Source of the DNA: Candidatus Hadarchaeales archaeon
Lineage (GTDB): Archaea; Hadarchaeota; Hadarchaeia; Hadarchaeales; WYZ-LMO6
DNA: 64,000 nt
Assembly (NCBI GenBank): GCA_038736355.1
Contig: JAVYML010000002.1
Location: 1-64,000 of the forward strand
Reading direction: 5' to 3'
Shown here piece by piece: positions 50,576 to 59,529 of the stretch. The position numbers and the translations under genes are program-made. The notes under the pieces were generated by a model that worked only from the letters and a program-made list of their open reading frames with translations, had not been told where the DNA came from and did not search any database. Every line of letters begins with the position of its first letter. Within the stretch, counting starts at the first letter, position 1.

Positions 50576-51442
50576 ATGTGGGTTCTGAGAACTACTCTGC
50601 TCCTGGGAGCCATGACTGGGCTCCTCCTAGCGGTAGGAGTGGCCCTAGCCTACGTTGCCAGTCTCCCCTTCCTCCCCACCCTCACGGTGGCCTTCGTGCT
50701 GGCCATGTCCATGAACCTCATCATGTTCTTTTACGCCGACAAATGGGTGCTGCGGATGTACAGGGCCAAACTGGTGAGCGAGCAAGAACAGCCCACCCTC
50801 CACCGCATCGTTTCCCGCCTGGCGGAGAGGGCTGGAATTCCCAAACCCAGGGTGGCCGTGGTACCCCTGGATATTCCCAACGCCTTCGCCACCGGGAGGA
50901 ACGCCAAGAATGCCGTGGTGGCCGTTACCAGGGGGGCCATGGAGATCCTGAAGGAGGAGGAGCTGGAGGGAGTAATAGGACACGAGCTCGCCCACATCAA
51001 GAACAGGGACATGCTGGTGAGCACGCTTGCCGCCATCGTGGCCGGTGCCATCTCCTACTTGGCACTGGTGGGAAGGATGCACCTCTTCTGGGGGAGCGGG
51101 GAAAGGAGGAGCGGGGGAAGTACCTTCCTTCTCCTCTTGGCCCTCATCCTCGTGCCCTTGGCCGCCCTGATGATAAGGCTCGCCGTTTCCAGAACGAGGG
51201 AATATGGGGCGGACGAGGAGGGGGCTAGGATTTCGGGCAAGCCCCTGGCCTTAGCCTCGGCCCTGAAAAGGCTCGAGGACTATTCCCTTTCCGAGAGGAT
51301 GGCGGAAGGGAATCCAGCCACTTCCCACCTCTTCATCGTCAATCCCTTCAGGGGATCTTCGCTGGTGGAACTCTTCTCCACCCATCCCTCCACGGAAAAG
51401 AGAATTCAGAGGTTGGAGGCCCTGGCGAGGAGAGGCCGCTAA
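50576..51442 (+). CDS. htpX: HtpX-type membrane zinc metalloprotease (M48)
   Basis: A 288-residue membrane protease involved in quality control of membrane proteins. Two N-terminal helices (about 5-28 and 30-50) precede the zinc motif VIGHELAHIKNRD (HExxH near residue 137), a further hydrophobic pair, and the third ligand region SRTREYGADEEGARISG. The C-terminal FSTHPSTEKRIQRLEAL is typical of the family. I start at the ATG at 50576, matching the TATA spacing. Its stop interlocks with secG in CTAA at 51439-51442. Confidence 0.95.
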   Translation: MWVLRTTLLLGAMTGLLLAVGVALAYVASLPFLPTLTVAFVLAMSMNLIMFFYADKWVLRMYRAKLVSEQEQPTLHRIVSRLAERAGIPKPRVAVVPLDIPNAFATGRNAKNAVVAVTRGAMEILKEEELEGVIGHELAHIKNRDMLVSTLAAIVAGAISYLALVGRMHLFWGSGERRSGGSTFLLLLALILVPLAALMIRLAVSRTREYGADEEGARISGKPLALASALKRLEDYSLSERMAEGNPATSHLFIVNPFRGSSLVELFSTHPSTEKRIQRLEALARRGR

Positions 51443-51615
51443 AACATCAAATGAAGAAAGACCACTGCCAGGATAAAGGCCACGGAAAAGCCCACCACTG
51501 CTCTGGGGGAAACCTTTATCCCAGAACCCTCTTCGGAGAAATACCTCATCAAACCGGCGCCACTGGGTGGGAGCCTTTCTTCCCTCCTGCGCATCTTTTT
51601 CCCTTCCCCACCCAT
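51439..51615 (-). CDS. secG: Preprotein translocase subunit Sec61-beta
   Basis: A 58-residue tail-anchored subunit of the archaeal SecYE-beta translocon. The reading on the minus strand gives an N-terminal basic region, then LPPSGAGLMRYFSEEGSG and IKVSPRAVVGFSVAFILAVVFLHLMF, which is the canonical Sec61-beta order: a conserved S/T-AGL-x-RYF-EE motif, IK-x-P, and one C-terminal transmembrane helix. Two ATGs are possible starts (51615 or eight codons in). It is divergent from the PIN ATPase gene and convergent with htpX. Confidence 0.93.
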   Translation of the reverse strand: MGGEGKKMRRREERLPPSGAGLMRYFSEEGSGIKVSPRAVVGFSVAFILAVVFLHLMF

Positions 51616-51646
51616 CTTTTAACCCTTCCGGGAAGAATACGGTAGC

Positions 51647-53017
51647 ATGACGAGATATCTACCCGACGAGAGCGTGCTGCTCAATGGAATGCTCAGGAAG
51701 AAGGTGGAGGAAGAAGAGGGCTGCGAGGTAATCATTCCCAACCTCCTCTTGGCCTACTTTGAAGTCCAGGCGAGGGAGGGAAAGGACTCTGGACTCGTGG
51801 CCCTAGCAGAACTCTCCCACCTGAAGAAGCTTTCCGAGGAAGGAAGGATCAAGTTGGATTTTTGGGGAGAGCGATGGATCCCCAGCGAAAACGATCTGAG
51901 CTGGCACCTCAGGGAGGCGGCCGATCAATCCGATTCCATCCTTCTCACCAGCGACCAAGTGACGGCGGAACTTGCCAGGATAGAGGGAAGGAAGGTGGAG
52001 TTACTCCTTCCCTCTCCAGAAGAAAGGAAGCCCAAGCTCTTGGAGTATTTCGGGCCCGATACGATGTCCGTCCACCTGAAGGCTAGGGTGAGGCCCCTAG
52101 CCAAGGTGGGAAGACCGGGGAAGCTGAAAGTACAGTATGTGGGGGAAAGACCCCTCACCGAAAAGGAGCTCAGGGAAATGATTCACGAACTGGTGGAACT
52201 CGCCAAGCGCGATCCCGAATGCTTCGTGGAAATAGAGAGGAAAGGCGCCACCGTCATTCAGTACAGGGAATACAGGATAGCCATAGCCAGACCTCCCTTC
52301 AGCGATGGTCTGGAGATAACGGCCGTGAGACCCGTGGCAAAGGTGAAGCTGGAGGACTACAAGCTTTCCAACAAGCTGAAGGAAAGATTGAAGAGTAGTG
52401 CGGAAGGCATCCTCATCGCGGGACCACCGGGCGCCGGAAAAAGCACCTTCGCCCAAGCGTTGGCGGAATTCTATCGTTCCTTCCATAAGATCGTGAAAAC
52501 CATGGAATCCCCCAGGGACCTTCAAGTGGGGGATGAGATCACCCAATACACCTCACTGGAAGGGGACATGGAAAAGACTGCTGACATCCTCCTGCTGGTT
52601 AGACCGGATTACACCATCTACGACGAACTCAGGAAAACCTCCGATTTCCAGATCTTCACCGACATGAGGCTGGCGGGGGTGGGGATGGTAGGGGTGGTGC
52701 ACTCCACGAGGGCCATCGATGCCATCCAGCGTCTCATAGGGAGGGTGGAACTGGGGATGATCCCCATGATCGTGGATACCGTCATTTTCATCAAGGACGG
52801 GGAAATCTCGCAAGTCTATTCCCTCAGATCCTCCATCAAGGTACCCTCAGGCATGAGGGACGAGGACCTCGCGAGGCCCCTCGTGGAGGTATTGGACTTC
52901 GAGACCGAAGAACCCGTTTATGAAATCTATACCTTTGGAGATCAAGTGGTGATCAGCGATTTGAGGGAGCTTCATAGAGAGGCTCCTTTTAGGTATTCGA
53001 GGAAGAGGTGGAGGTAG
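51647..53017 (+). CDS. PIN-domain ATPase (VapC-PilT type), without KH tail
   Basis: A 456-residue protein of the archaeal PIN-ATPase family (COG1855). An N-terminal PIN nuclease-like domain (residues 1-125, with YLPDESVLLNG and SILLTSDQVTAELA) is followed by a PilT-like ATPase domain with GILIAGPPGAGKSTFAQALAEF (about residues 262-283), a degenerate Walker B region and VHSTRAIDAIQRLIGRV. Relatives usually continue for about 150 residues into a KH domain that is missing here. Its 3' end overlaps tsr3 by 29 bases. Confidence 0.88.
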   Translation: MTRYLPDESVLLNGMLRKKVEEEEGCEVIIPNLLLAYFEVQAREGKDSGLVALAELSHLKKLSEEGRIKLDFWGERWIPSENDLSWHLREAADQSDSILLTSDQVTAELARIEGRKVELLLPSPEERKPKLLEYFGPDTMSVHLKARVRPLAKVGRPGKLKVQYVGERPLTEKELREMIHELVELAKRDPECFVEIERKGATVIQYREYRIAIARPPFSDGLEITAVRPVAKVKLEDYKLSNKLKERLKSSAEGILIAGPPGAGKSTFAQALAEFYRSFHKIVKTMESPRDLQVGDEITQYTSLEGDMEKTADILLLVRPDYTIYDELRKTSDFQIFTDMRLAGVGMVGVVHSTRAIDAIQRLIGRVELGMIPMIVDTVIFIKDGEISQVYSLRSSIKVPSGMRDEDLARPLVEVLDFETEEPVYEIYTFGDQVVISDLRELHREAPFRYSRKRWR

Positions 53018-53513
53018 GAAGGAACTTCTTCTGTGTCTCCAGCACTTCCTCACTGTTGGCCGCCTTGGCATATTCCTCCAGCCGGTGGAGGTTTAGCTGG
53101 AAAAAGGTAGTTCCCCACTTGAAGGGCTCCAGCATCTCCTCGGCCTCTTCCCTGTATCCCAGGATGAAGAGGGCTGCAGAAAGGGCCTCCGCCGTGCTGA
53201 GGACCGTGGGCCTTCCATAATGGACCGGGTTGGCGGCCACGAGATAGGGCAGGATCCTCGACACCAAACCCTTCGGGGAGCCCCACTCGGGAAAACGTCT
53301 CCAGGAGAAGTCCAGAGCCACCAATCCCTTCCTCTCAGCGATCTCCCTGTCCTCCCTCGAGAGGGCCTTCTCCGCCCTGGGATCGAGCAGAATGGCACCC
53401 TTGGGCAGATCGCGGAAACGGGAAACCATTTCTATCTTTCCAAGCCTGTGCAGGCGGAGGGCGGTGCACTTCTTGGGATCGCACTCCCCGGCACGATAAA
53501 CCACTATCCTCAC
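52989..53513 (-). CDS. tsr3: Tsr3-like rRNA aminocarboxypropyltransferase (DUF367)
   Basis: Transfers the aminocarboxypropyl group of SAM to a hypermodified pseudouridine of small-subunit rRNA. The 174-residue protein shows the DUF367 pattern: RAGECDPKKCTALRLHR, ILLDPRAEKALS, LVALDFSW, R-x-LPYLVAANPVHYGRP and LSTAEALSAALFILGY. It is the last gene of a leftward trio with a radical SAM enzyme and DUF488. Confidence 0.94.
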   Translation of the reverse strand: MRIVVYRAGECDPKKCTALRLHRLGKIEMVSRFRDLPKGAILLDPRAEKALSREDREIAERKGLVALDFSWRRFPEWGSPKGLVSRILPYLVAANPVHYGRPTVLSTAEALSAALFILGYREEAEEMLEPFKWGTTFFQLNLHRLEEYAKAANSEEVLETQKKFLPTSTSSSNT

Positions 53514-53528
53514 TTTCCCCTTTCTGAA

Positions 53529-54542
53529 CTAGGCACTCCTCCCCCTAAAGGGACATTCGGGGTCGGAAGCGGAAAGTCTCCCCTGTACCCTGAGGACCCT
53601 CGACATACACCCAAAGCACTCTTCGAAATGGAAACATGAGGAACAGGGTGCTTCCCTCTTACCCCTATCCTTGAACCCGCGGATGAGTTCCGAATTCCTC
53701 ACCCTTTCCCATCCTTCCTTCAAACTCCTCTCCGGATAGCGGGAGAAAGGGAAGGAAGTGGGAAAGAACATGCAGGGAAGGATCCTGCCGTCGAAGGTGA
53801 CGTAAAGGGTAGTCCCGCAGGCACATCCCCTTACCTCGGGGATGGTGATCCCGCTCCTCCCCTCCGGTAACGGAACTCCCTCCCTCTCAGAAAAGGCCCA
53901 GAGGAAGGGTGCGTCGTAGTACACCTCCACCTTCCACTCCCTCTCGTAAATCCGGTGCATCGCCAAAAGATGGTCTTGGGGAGAAAGACCATGGGTTCGG
54001 TAATAGGGATCGTTGCCTCCGTTCCTGGGCTGGAGGGGGATGAAGGTCACGAACTTTCCCCCATGTTCCTCCACGAATTTTATCGTCTCCTCCATCTGGT
54101 GGAAATTCCTTTTCGAAAGGACCACCGTGACCCCATGGAAGATTCCCTCCCTCCTGGCCTCCTCCACCCCCTTACAGAAATCCCTGAAACTGGCTCCACC
54201 CTTCGTTCCCTCGTAAACCTCCTTGCTTGCCCCATCCATGGAAAAGAGTACCTTTACCCCCCTCCTTCCCAGCTCCCTCGCCACCTCCCCCCTCAACATG
54301 GAACCGTTCGTGATGAGGTAGAGATCGAGCCCCTCCAACTCTCTGAGGAGAAGGGAGAGGTCCTCCCTCAAAAGGGGTTCTCCCCCCTCTAAGATCACCC
54401 AGTCCGGCCCCAGTTCCTTCACCTCTCCAGCCAACGCGAGGAGCTGTTCCCTAGGGAGCTCTTCCCCCCTCTCCGCTAAGCAGTGACTGCATCTCAAGTT
54501 GCACTTGGAGGTTATGGCCCAATCCACGAAACGGGGTCTCAT
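53529..54542 (-). CDS. Radical SAM/SPASM-domain protein
   Basis: A 337-residue radical SAM enzyme with the cluster motif CNLRCSHC (residues 14-21), EGGEPLLREDL, and a C-terminal SPASM-like auxiliary-cluster region with GCACGTTLYVTFDGRILPCMFFP and CSSCFHFEECFGC. It resembles heme d1/heme (NirJ/AhbD) and peptide-modifying (PqqE-like) families. No precursor peptide gene is obvious nearby, so the substrate remains open. It lies 15 bases upstream of tsr3 in the operon. Confidence 0.88.
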   Translation of the reverse strand: MRPRFVDWAITSKCNLRCSHCLAERGEELPREQLLALAGEVKELGPDWVILEGGEPLLREDLSLLLRELEGLDLYLITNGSMLRGEVARELGRRGVKVLFSMDGASKEVYEGTKGGASFRDFCKGVEEARREGIFHGVTVVLSKRNFHQMEETIKFVEEHGGKFVTFIPLQPRNGGNDPYYRTHGLSPQDHLLAMHRIYEREWKVEVYYDAPFLWAFSEREGVPLPEGRSGITIPEVRGCACGTTLYVTFDGRILPCMFFPTSFPFSRYPERSLKEGWERVRNSELIRGFKDRGKREAPCSSCFHFEECFGCMSRVLRVQGRLSASDPECPFRGRSA

Positions 54543-54575
54543 CCTTCTTCCTCCCCGGTATCCCCCTTATAAAAG

Positions 54576-54977
54576 CTACTCCAGTTCCACCACCTTCCAA
54601 CCCCTCCTCTTCAATTCTTCTATGACGAAACGTCTGTGACATATGGAAGAGAGGGGCTCTACACACATCAAACAAACCTTCTTCTCCCTAGCCCTTCTTT
54701 CCAGTTTTTCCATTCCAAGTGAGAATTCCTTTGTCTTCATGAACTTGAGGTAACCACCCTTCCTATAACCTCCCAACTCCGGGAGGTGAAAATATGAAAG
54801 ACCGTGGAGGGGAAGATTCTTCTCCAATTCCTCCTTTTTGAACTCCTCCCGTTTGGAGGTGGGGAAGGCCCTTATGTCCACCACCTCCTCCACTCCCGAA
54901 CGATGCAGGAGTTCCACCAATTGCTTCAAACTTTTGTTTCCATAACCAACTGCCCAGATCTTCTTTCCTTCACCCAC
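54576..54977 (-). CDS. DUF488 family protein
   Basis: A 133-residue DUF488 protein recognised by IWAVGYGNKSLKQLVELLHRSGVEEVVDIRAFPTSKR at the start, LPELGGYR in the middle and KKVCLMCVEPLSSICHRRFVIEEL near the end. The Cys-x2-(D/E)-x4-CHR arrangement is the family hallmark. Its biochemical function is not established. It is the first gene of the leftward DUF488-radical SAM-tsr3 cluster and diverges from the amidohydrolase. Confidence 0.92.
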   Translation of the reverse strand: MGEGKKIWAVGYGNKSLKQLVELLHRSGVEEVVDIRAFPTSKREEFKKEELEKNLPLHGLSYFHLPELGGYRKGGYLKFMKTKEFSLGMEKLERRAREKKVCLMCVEPLSSICHRRFVIEELKRRGWKVVELE

Positions 54978-55024
54978 CTGGTTATATCGGGAAAGGAAGG
55001 ATTTAAGGAAGGACCGGTGATGGA

Positions 55025-56137
55025 ATGAGGATCTCGGGGGCTAGGATCCTAGAAGGAGAAGAATTGGAGATAGTGGAAGGCTACCTGGAAATCCGAGAGG
55101 GGAGGATCGAGAAGATAGGGAGGGGCTTCAGTCCCAAATCGGACCTCGATCTCAAAGGAGGTTTCGTCCTCCCTCCCCTCACCAACGCCCATACCCATCT
55201 GGCCGACTCGGTGGCGAGGGAACTTTACTCGGGAAGAACTCAGGAGGAAACGGTGGGACCGGGAGGGCTCAAGTTCAGGGTGTTGGAGGGAACCGGGGAT
55301 GAAAGACTGATCGAAGAAATGGACCTCACCCTGAAGAACATGGCAAAGATGGGTATCCTGGCCCACTGCGATTTCAGGGAGGGTGGGAAGAGGGGTGTGG
55401 AGCTCCTGCGCAGGATCAAGGGGGAGTGTAAGAGCGTGGTACTGGGCCGCCCCCTTCCAGGAGAAGATTTCCGCGAACTCCTTTCGGAAGCGGACGGGAT
55501 GGGTCTTCCCTCCCTCCTCCATCACTCCCTTTCCGAACTCAGAAACTTCGCGAAGGAAACCAGGGAGAAGGGAAAGATCTTCGCCTCCCATGTGGCCGAA
55601 TTGCCTCAAAGGGCTGAGGAAGAAATTGAAAGGGCGCTGAAATTGGGGCTTTCCTTGGCCGTCCATCTCACCCATGCCTCGCAGGAAGATCTCTCCTCCT
55701 TCAGGAAGAGGAGGATACCCGTGGTTTTCTGTCCCAGGTCCAACTCCCTCCTCTCCTCCGGAAGCCCCCCCATAGCTACAGCCTTGGAGGAGGGAGTAAG
55801 CTTCATGCTCGGAACGGACAACGTTTGCGTTTGTCCCCCCAACCTCTGGGAAGAACTCAAGTTTGCTTGGGCTTGCGTGAGGAGGGAAAATCCCAGGGCT
55901 GGAGGAGAGGAGGCGAGGATCCTTCTCAAAGCCGTCACCCTCGAACCTTCGAGGCTCTTCCACCTTCCCTGGGGACCCCTGGAGGAAGGAAGGGAAGCAA
56001 CCTTTCTCCTCCTCTCCGCCACAGGGGAGCTGAGAAACCTCAAGGATCCCTATGCCGGCCTAGTCAACAGAACCCAGCCTGAAAACCTCATAGCCGTGTG
56101 GTATAGGGGAAAGGATATTTTAAGGAAAAGGAGGTAA
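55025..56137 (+). CDS. Amidohydrolase-superfamily enzyme (cytosine-deaminase-like)
   Basis: A 370-residue metal-dependent hydrolase with the metal motif TNAHTHLADS (about residues 56-65), a His in FASHVAELPQ, ALKLGLSLAVHLTHAS, and the catalytic Asp in FMLGTDNVCV. Its layout fits the deaminase/chlorohydrolase group (COG0402), which commonly deaminates nucleobases, nucleosides or SAH analogues. The actual substrate cannot be read. It precedes a CBS protein and glycyl-tRNA synthetase on the same strand. Confidence 0.88.
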   Translation: MRISGARILEGEELEIVEGYLEIREGRIEKIGRGFSPKSDLDLKGGFVLPPLTNAHTHLADSVARELYSGRTQEETVGPGGLKFRVLEGTGDERLIEEMDLTLKNMAKMGILAHCDFREGGKRGVELLRRIKGECKSVVLGRPLPGEDFRELLSEADGMGLPSLLHHSLSELRNFAKETREKGKIFASHVAELPQRAEEEIERALKLGLSLAVHLTHASQEDLSSFRKRRIPVVFCPRSNSLLSSGSPPIATALEEGVSFMLGTDNVCVCPPNLWEELKFAWACVRRENPRAGGEEARILLKAVTLEPSRLFHLPWGPLEEGREATFLLLSATGELRNLKDPYAGLVNRTQPENLIAVWYRGKDILRKRR

Positions 56138-56175
56138 TTTTCTGAAGCGGGGGGAGATACCTGAAGGTAAAGGAA

Positions 56176-56994
56176 GTGATGACCGGAGATGTGAAGTACG
56201 CCGAGATTCCGGGAACGAGAGCGGAGGCCATCGAGCTCCTCAAGAAATTGGAGGTAAGTGCAATCCCAGTGGTGAATAGCAACACCAGGCAACTGGTGGG
56301 GATGGTAACCCTGAGGAAGCTTTTGGAACACCCGGAGGAGGACCAGCTCGCCATGTTGGTAGACAGGGATGTGCCGAGGGTTAGTCCTGAGGACGATTTG
56401 AGCGTGGCCGCTAGGCATATCCTCACCACGGGTAACAGGAGGCTGCCCGTGGTGGAGAACGGGGAGTTGGTGGGTGTGATAACCGTCAGGGATATCGTGT
56501 ACCGTGCTCTGGCCAACATGAATTTGGAGAGACCGGCTTCGGATTTCATGCAACCGAGCGTGGCGGCCGTCTGGGAGGGCACCCCCCTGAGGGCAGCCGT
56601 GGAAATCATGAGCTTGGCGAGGGTTAGGGCCCTCCCGGTTATAAACGAGATGGGGGACCTGGTGGGGATCATCGACGATTCGGACATCATAAAGTTGGCG
56701 GAAGTGGAGACCACTTCCAAGATCAGCCAGCTGGCGGGTAAAAGCGAGGGGGATAGCTGGAGCTGGGATAGCGAAGCCAGGATCTACATTACCAAAACCG
56801 AGTTGAAGCTTCCCCCCATCCCGGTAAAGGAGGTAATGGTCAGGGATCTCATTTACATCACCAAGAAAACCTCCGTGAGCAAATGCGCCCAGCTCATGAA
56901 AGAGCACAGGATTGAGCAGACTCCAGTTCTTTCCGCCGACAACAAGTTTTTGGGACTGGTGAGGGACATCGACCTGCTGGGTGCTCTCCTCTGA
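56176..56994 (+). CDS. Four-CBS-domain protein
   Basis: A 272-residue protein made almost entirely of four CBS motifs (starting near VMTGDVKY, VDRDVPRVSP, MQPSVAAVWEGTPL and VMVRDLIYITKK), which form two Bateman modules for binding adenine nucleotides. The start is not firm: GTG at 56176 is in frame, but family members usually begin MKVKEVM, which would need the CTG at 56161 next to GGGGGAG. It lies seven bases upstream of the glycyl-tRNA synthetase start, so the pair may be cotranscribed. Confidence 0.88.
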   Translation: MMTGDVKYAEIPGTRAEAIELLKKLEVSAIPVVNSNTRQLVGMVTLRKLLEHPEEDQLAMLVDRDVPRVSPEDDLSVAARHILTTGNRRLPVVENGELVGVITVRDIVYRALANMNLERPASDFMQPSVAAVWEGTPLRAAVEIMSLARVRALPVINEMGDLVGIIDDSDIIKLAEVETTSKISQLAGKSEGDSWSWDSEARIYITKTELKLPPIPVKEVMVRDLIYITKKTSVSKCAQLMKEHRIEQTPVLSADNKFLGLVRDIDLLGALL

Positions 56995-57000
56995 CACGGG

Positions 57001-58560
57001 GTGAAGCCCTTGTCGTCAGGGGAAGAGCTGATGGAGCTTGCCAAGCGCAGGGGTTTTCTTTGGCCCTCCTTTGAGCTTTACGGGGGTATCAGCGGCTTTT
57101 ATGATTTCGGCCCTTTGGGGACCATCCTGAAAAACAAAATCGTGGAAAAATGGAGGGAGCACTTCGTGAAGAGGGAGGGTGCCTTGGAGATCGACTCTCC
57201 CACCCTCACCCCCGAAGAGGTTTTCAGAGCCAGCGGACACGTAGAACATTTCGTTGACCTCATGAGTGAATGTCGGAAATGCGGGCAACCCTTTAAGGTT
57301 TCGGAATTGGTGAAGGAGAAAACTGGACTGGATGTTGAAGGGAAACCGGCTGAGGAGATAGAAAGACTGTTGAGGGAGAAGGGAATTACCTGCCCCGAAT
57401 GTGGTGGAGAGTTGGGGAGGGTTTTTGAATTCAACACCATGTTCAAGACCACCATAGGACCTGGAGGGAAAAAGGTGGGCTATCTGAGACCGGAAACCGC
57501 TCAGGGAATCTTCGTGGATTTCAGGAGGCTGTGGAGGCACGGTAGGGAAAGACTCCCCCTCCCCGTGGCGCAGATAGGGAAAGGATACAGGAACGAAATC
57601 TCTCCCAGACAGGGTATAATAAGGCTAAGGGAATTCACGATGGCGGAACTGGAAGTCTTCTTCGATCCGAAGAATCCCTCCCATCCCTCCTTCGAAAGGG
57701 TTGCGGGGGAGAAGCTGAGGCTCTGGAGGGCAGAAGATCAGCTAAAGGGTGAGGAAAAAACGGTGGAAGTGAGTGCGGGGGAAGCCGTGCAGAAGGGGAT
57801 GATCTGCAATGAACTCATGGCCTATTATCTCGTCCTCACCAAAAAGTTTCTCTTGGACCTGGGACTTCCCGAGGAGCGCCTGAGGTTCAGGGAACAAACT
57901 CCAGGTCAAAGGGCCCACTATTCCAAAGAAACTTGGGACGCGGAAGTGAAAACGGAAAGGTTCGGATGGGTGGAGGTGGCGGGGATAGCCTACAGGACGA
58001 ATTACGATCTCTCCAGGCATGCCGAAGCCAGCGGGGAGGATCTCTCCGTAGTCCTTCAACCTGATCGGAGGAAGGAAATTTGCCATGTGGTGGAACCATC
58101 CTTCGGCATCGACCGGATTTTCTACTGCGTGCTAGAAACGGCCCATCTGCAGGGGAAAAAGGGACTCAAGTTCAAGAGGGAACTTTCCCCCATAGAAGTG
58201 GGCGTTTTTCCCCTCCTCAGAAGGGATGGTCTGCCCGAAAAGGCCAAAGAAATAGCCGAGCTGCTGAAGGAGAAGGGCTTCTGGGTGGAATACGATGAAG
58301 CGGGATCCATAGGGAGGAGATACGCCAGGGCGGATGAAGTGGGAACCCCCTACTGCGTCACCATCGACCACCTCACCCTCTCCGATAACACGGTTACCAT
58401 AAGGGAGAGGGAAACCGCCAAGCAGATCAGGGTCCACCTCGATAAACTTCCTTCCGTTCTATCTTCCCTCATGAGTGGGGAACTGGAGTTCGAAAAAGCG
58501 GGTATTCCGTTAGAGAAAGAAGAGGAAGGGAAGGAGGAAGAAGAGGGAAAAGAGGGTTAG
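57001..58560 (+). CDS. glyS: Glycyl-tRNA synthetase (archaeal/eukaryal type)
   Basis: Charges tRNA-Gly. The 519-residue class II enzyme begins near ELAKRRGFLWPSFELYGGISGFYDFGPLG (the family's start motif), contains the zinc-site Cys pairs CRKCGQPF and CPECGG, motif 2 GKGYRNEISPRQGIIRLREFTMAELEVFF, motif 3 PSFGIDRIFYCVLE, and a C-terminal anticodon-binding domain (about 400-490). The GTG start follows the CBS gene closely. A highly acidic repeat-like tail (EEEGKEEEEGKEG) ends it and overlaps the convergent transporter by 51 bases. Confidence 0.97.
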   Translation: MKPLSSGEELMELAKRRGFLWPSFELYGGISGFYDFGPLGTILKNKIVEKWREHFVKREGALEIDSPTLTPEEVFRASGHVEHFVDLMSECRKCGQPFKVSELVKEKTGLDVEGKPAEEIERLLREKGITCPECGGELGRVFEFNTMFKTTIGPGGKKVGYLRPETAQGIFVDFRRLWRHGRERLPLPVAQIGKGYRNEISPRQGIIRLREFTMAELEVFFDPKNPSHPSFERVAGEKLRLWRAEDQLKGEEKTVEVSAGEAVQKGMICNELMAYYLVLTKKFLLDLGLPEERLRFREQTPGQRAHYSKETWDAEVKTERFGWVEVAGIAYRTNYDLSRHAEASGEDLSVVLQPDRRKEICHVVEPSFGIDRIFYCVLETAHLQGKKGLKFKRELSPIEVGVFPLLRRDGLPEKAKEIAELLKEKGFWVEYDEAGSIGRRYARADEVGTPYCVTIDHLTLSDNTVTIRERETAKQIRVHLDKLPSVLSSLMSGELEFEKAGIPLEKEEEGKEEEEGKEG

Positions 58561-59436
58561 GAACATCACCGCCGCTCCATACAGATCCCTTTCACTCTTG
58601 TAGGTATGTGCCAGGAGCAGGTTGAAGGCCGCCGGAGGCATGATGGAGAGAAGGAGGGAAGGTTTGGGGGAGAGGTCATGGGCGAAACTGAGGTCCATCA
58701 TCATCATGGCAAAGATGGTGATGGCTGGTGAAAAGAGGAATCTAGCAACCCCTATCAACAACAGCTCCTCCTTATACTTCCTGGGACTAACCAACTCCAG
58801 ACAATACCCTGCGAAAAGCAACATGAGAAGGAAGAAGGGTCCTGCCAAGTAATCGTCGAAAAAACCCCAAACTTCCTCCGGAAGGGTGGCACCCGCTCCC
58901 ACAAAAACCATGGCGAAGAGAAGGGCCAACAGGGGAGGAAAGCCTATGAAGTAATTCAGGGGGTGCTTTCCCCCATTCGAAAGGGAAGAGAGCATGTAAA
59001 CTCCCATCACCAAGTTGAGAACCGCCACCGCCACCGCATAGAAACTGGCGGGCAAGAGATATTCGGTCCCCAAAAGGACATAGACCAACGGAAGGCCCAG
59101 ATGTCCCACGTTCATAAAGGATGAGTTCAGAACCACCCCCACTGTCCTTTCCCTCCCAAACCCAGCAAGGAAACTTATTCCGGTGGAGAAAAGGAAGCAC
59201 CCCCCTACCGCCAACAGGGCCATCGCCATCGCCGCCAGTCCCCCCATGAGTTCGGAAAGGGAGTACCTAGCCACGGAAACCAAAACCGTGAGGGGGAGGA
59301 TTACACACATGATCATGTTTTCCAGCTGGTTGAAGAGAGGAATCGTGAAGGGTCTCAACCTTTTCATCCTTTTGAGAAAGGCCCCAGTCAGCAGGGGAAG
59401 GAGCACGTACAGAACGGTTCTTATGTAGCCCGACAC
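58510..59436 (-). CDS. AEC-family (auxin efflux carrier-like) transporter
   Basis: A 308-residue membrane protein with about ten transmembrane helices and the AEC signature SSFMNVGHLGLPLVYVLLG in helix 4, repeated in character near the end (IMPPAAFNLLLAHTY). Bacterial and archaeal members export or import organic anions or small metabolites. Its last 51 bases overlap the glycyl-tRNA synthetase gene. No substrate can be proposed from neighbours. Confidence 0.9.
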   Translation of the reverse strand: MSGYIRTVLYVLLPLLTGAFLKRMKRLRPFTIPLFNQLENMIMCVILPLTVLVSVARYSLSELMGGLAAMAMALLAVGGCFLFSTGISFLAGFGRERTVGVVLNSSFMNVGHLGLPLVYVLLGTEYLLPASFYAVAVAVLNLVMGVYMLSSLSNGGKHPLNYFIGFPPLLALLFAMVFVGAGATLPEEVWGFFDDYLAGPFFLLMLLFAGYCLELVSPRKYKEELLLIGVARFLFSPAITIFAMMMMDLSFAHDLSPKPSLLLSIMPPAAFNLLLAHTYKSERDLYGAAVMFLTLFSLFFLLPFLFFL

Positions 59437-59529
59437 AACTCCATTTCTTTTTGTTTCATAAAAAGTTCAGATAAAACGACAAGAGTCGAACTTCCCAAAC
59501 CTTATTTCCTCGAAGGGGAAAAAAGAAAG

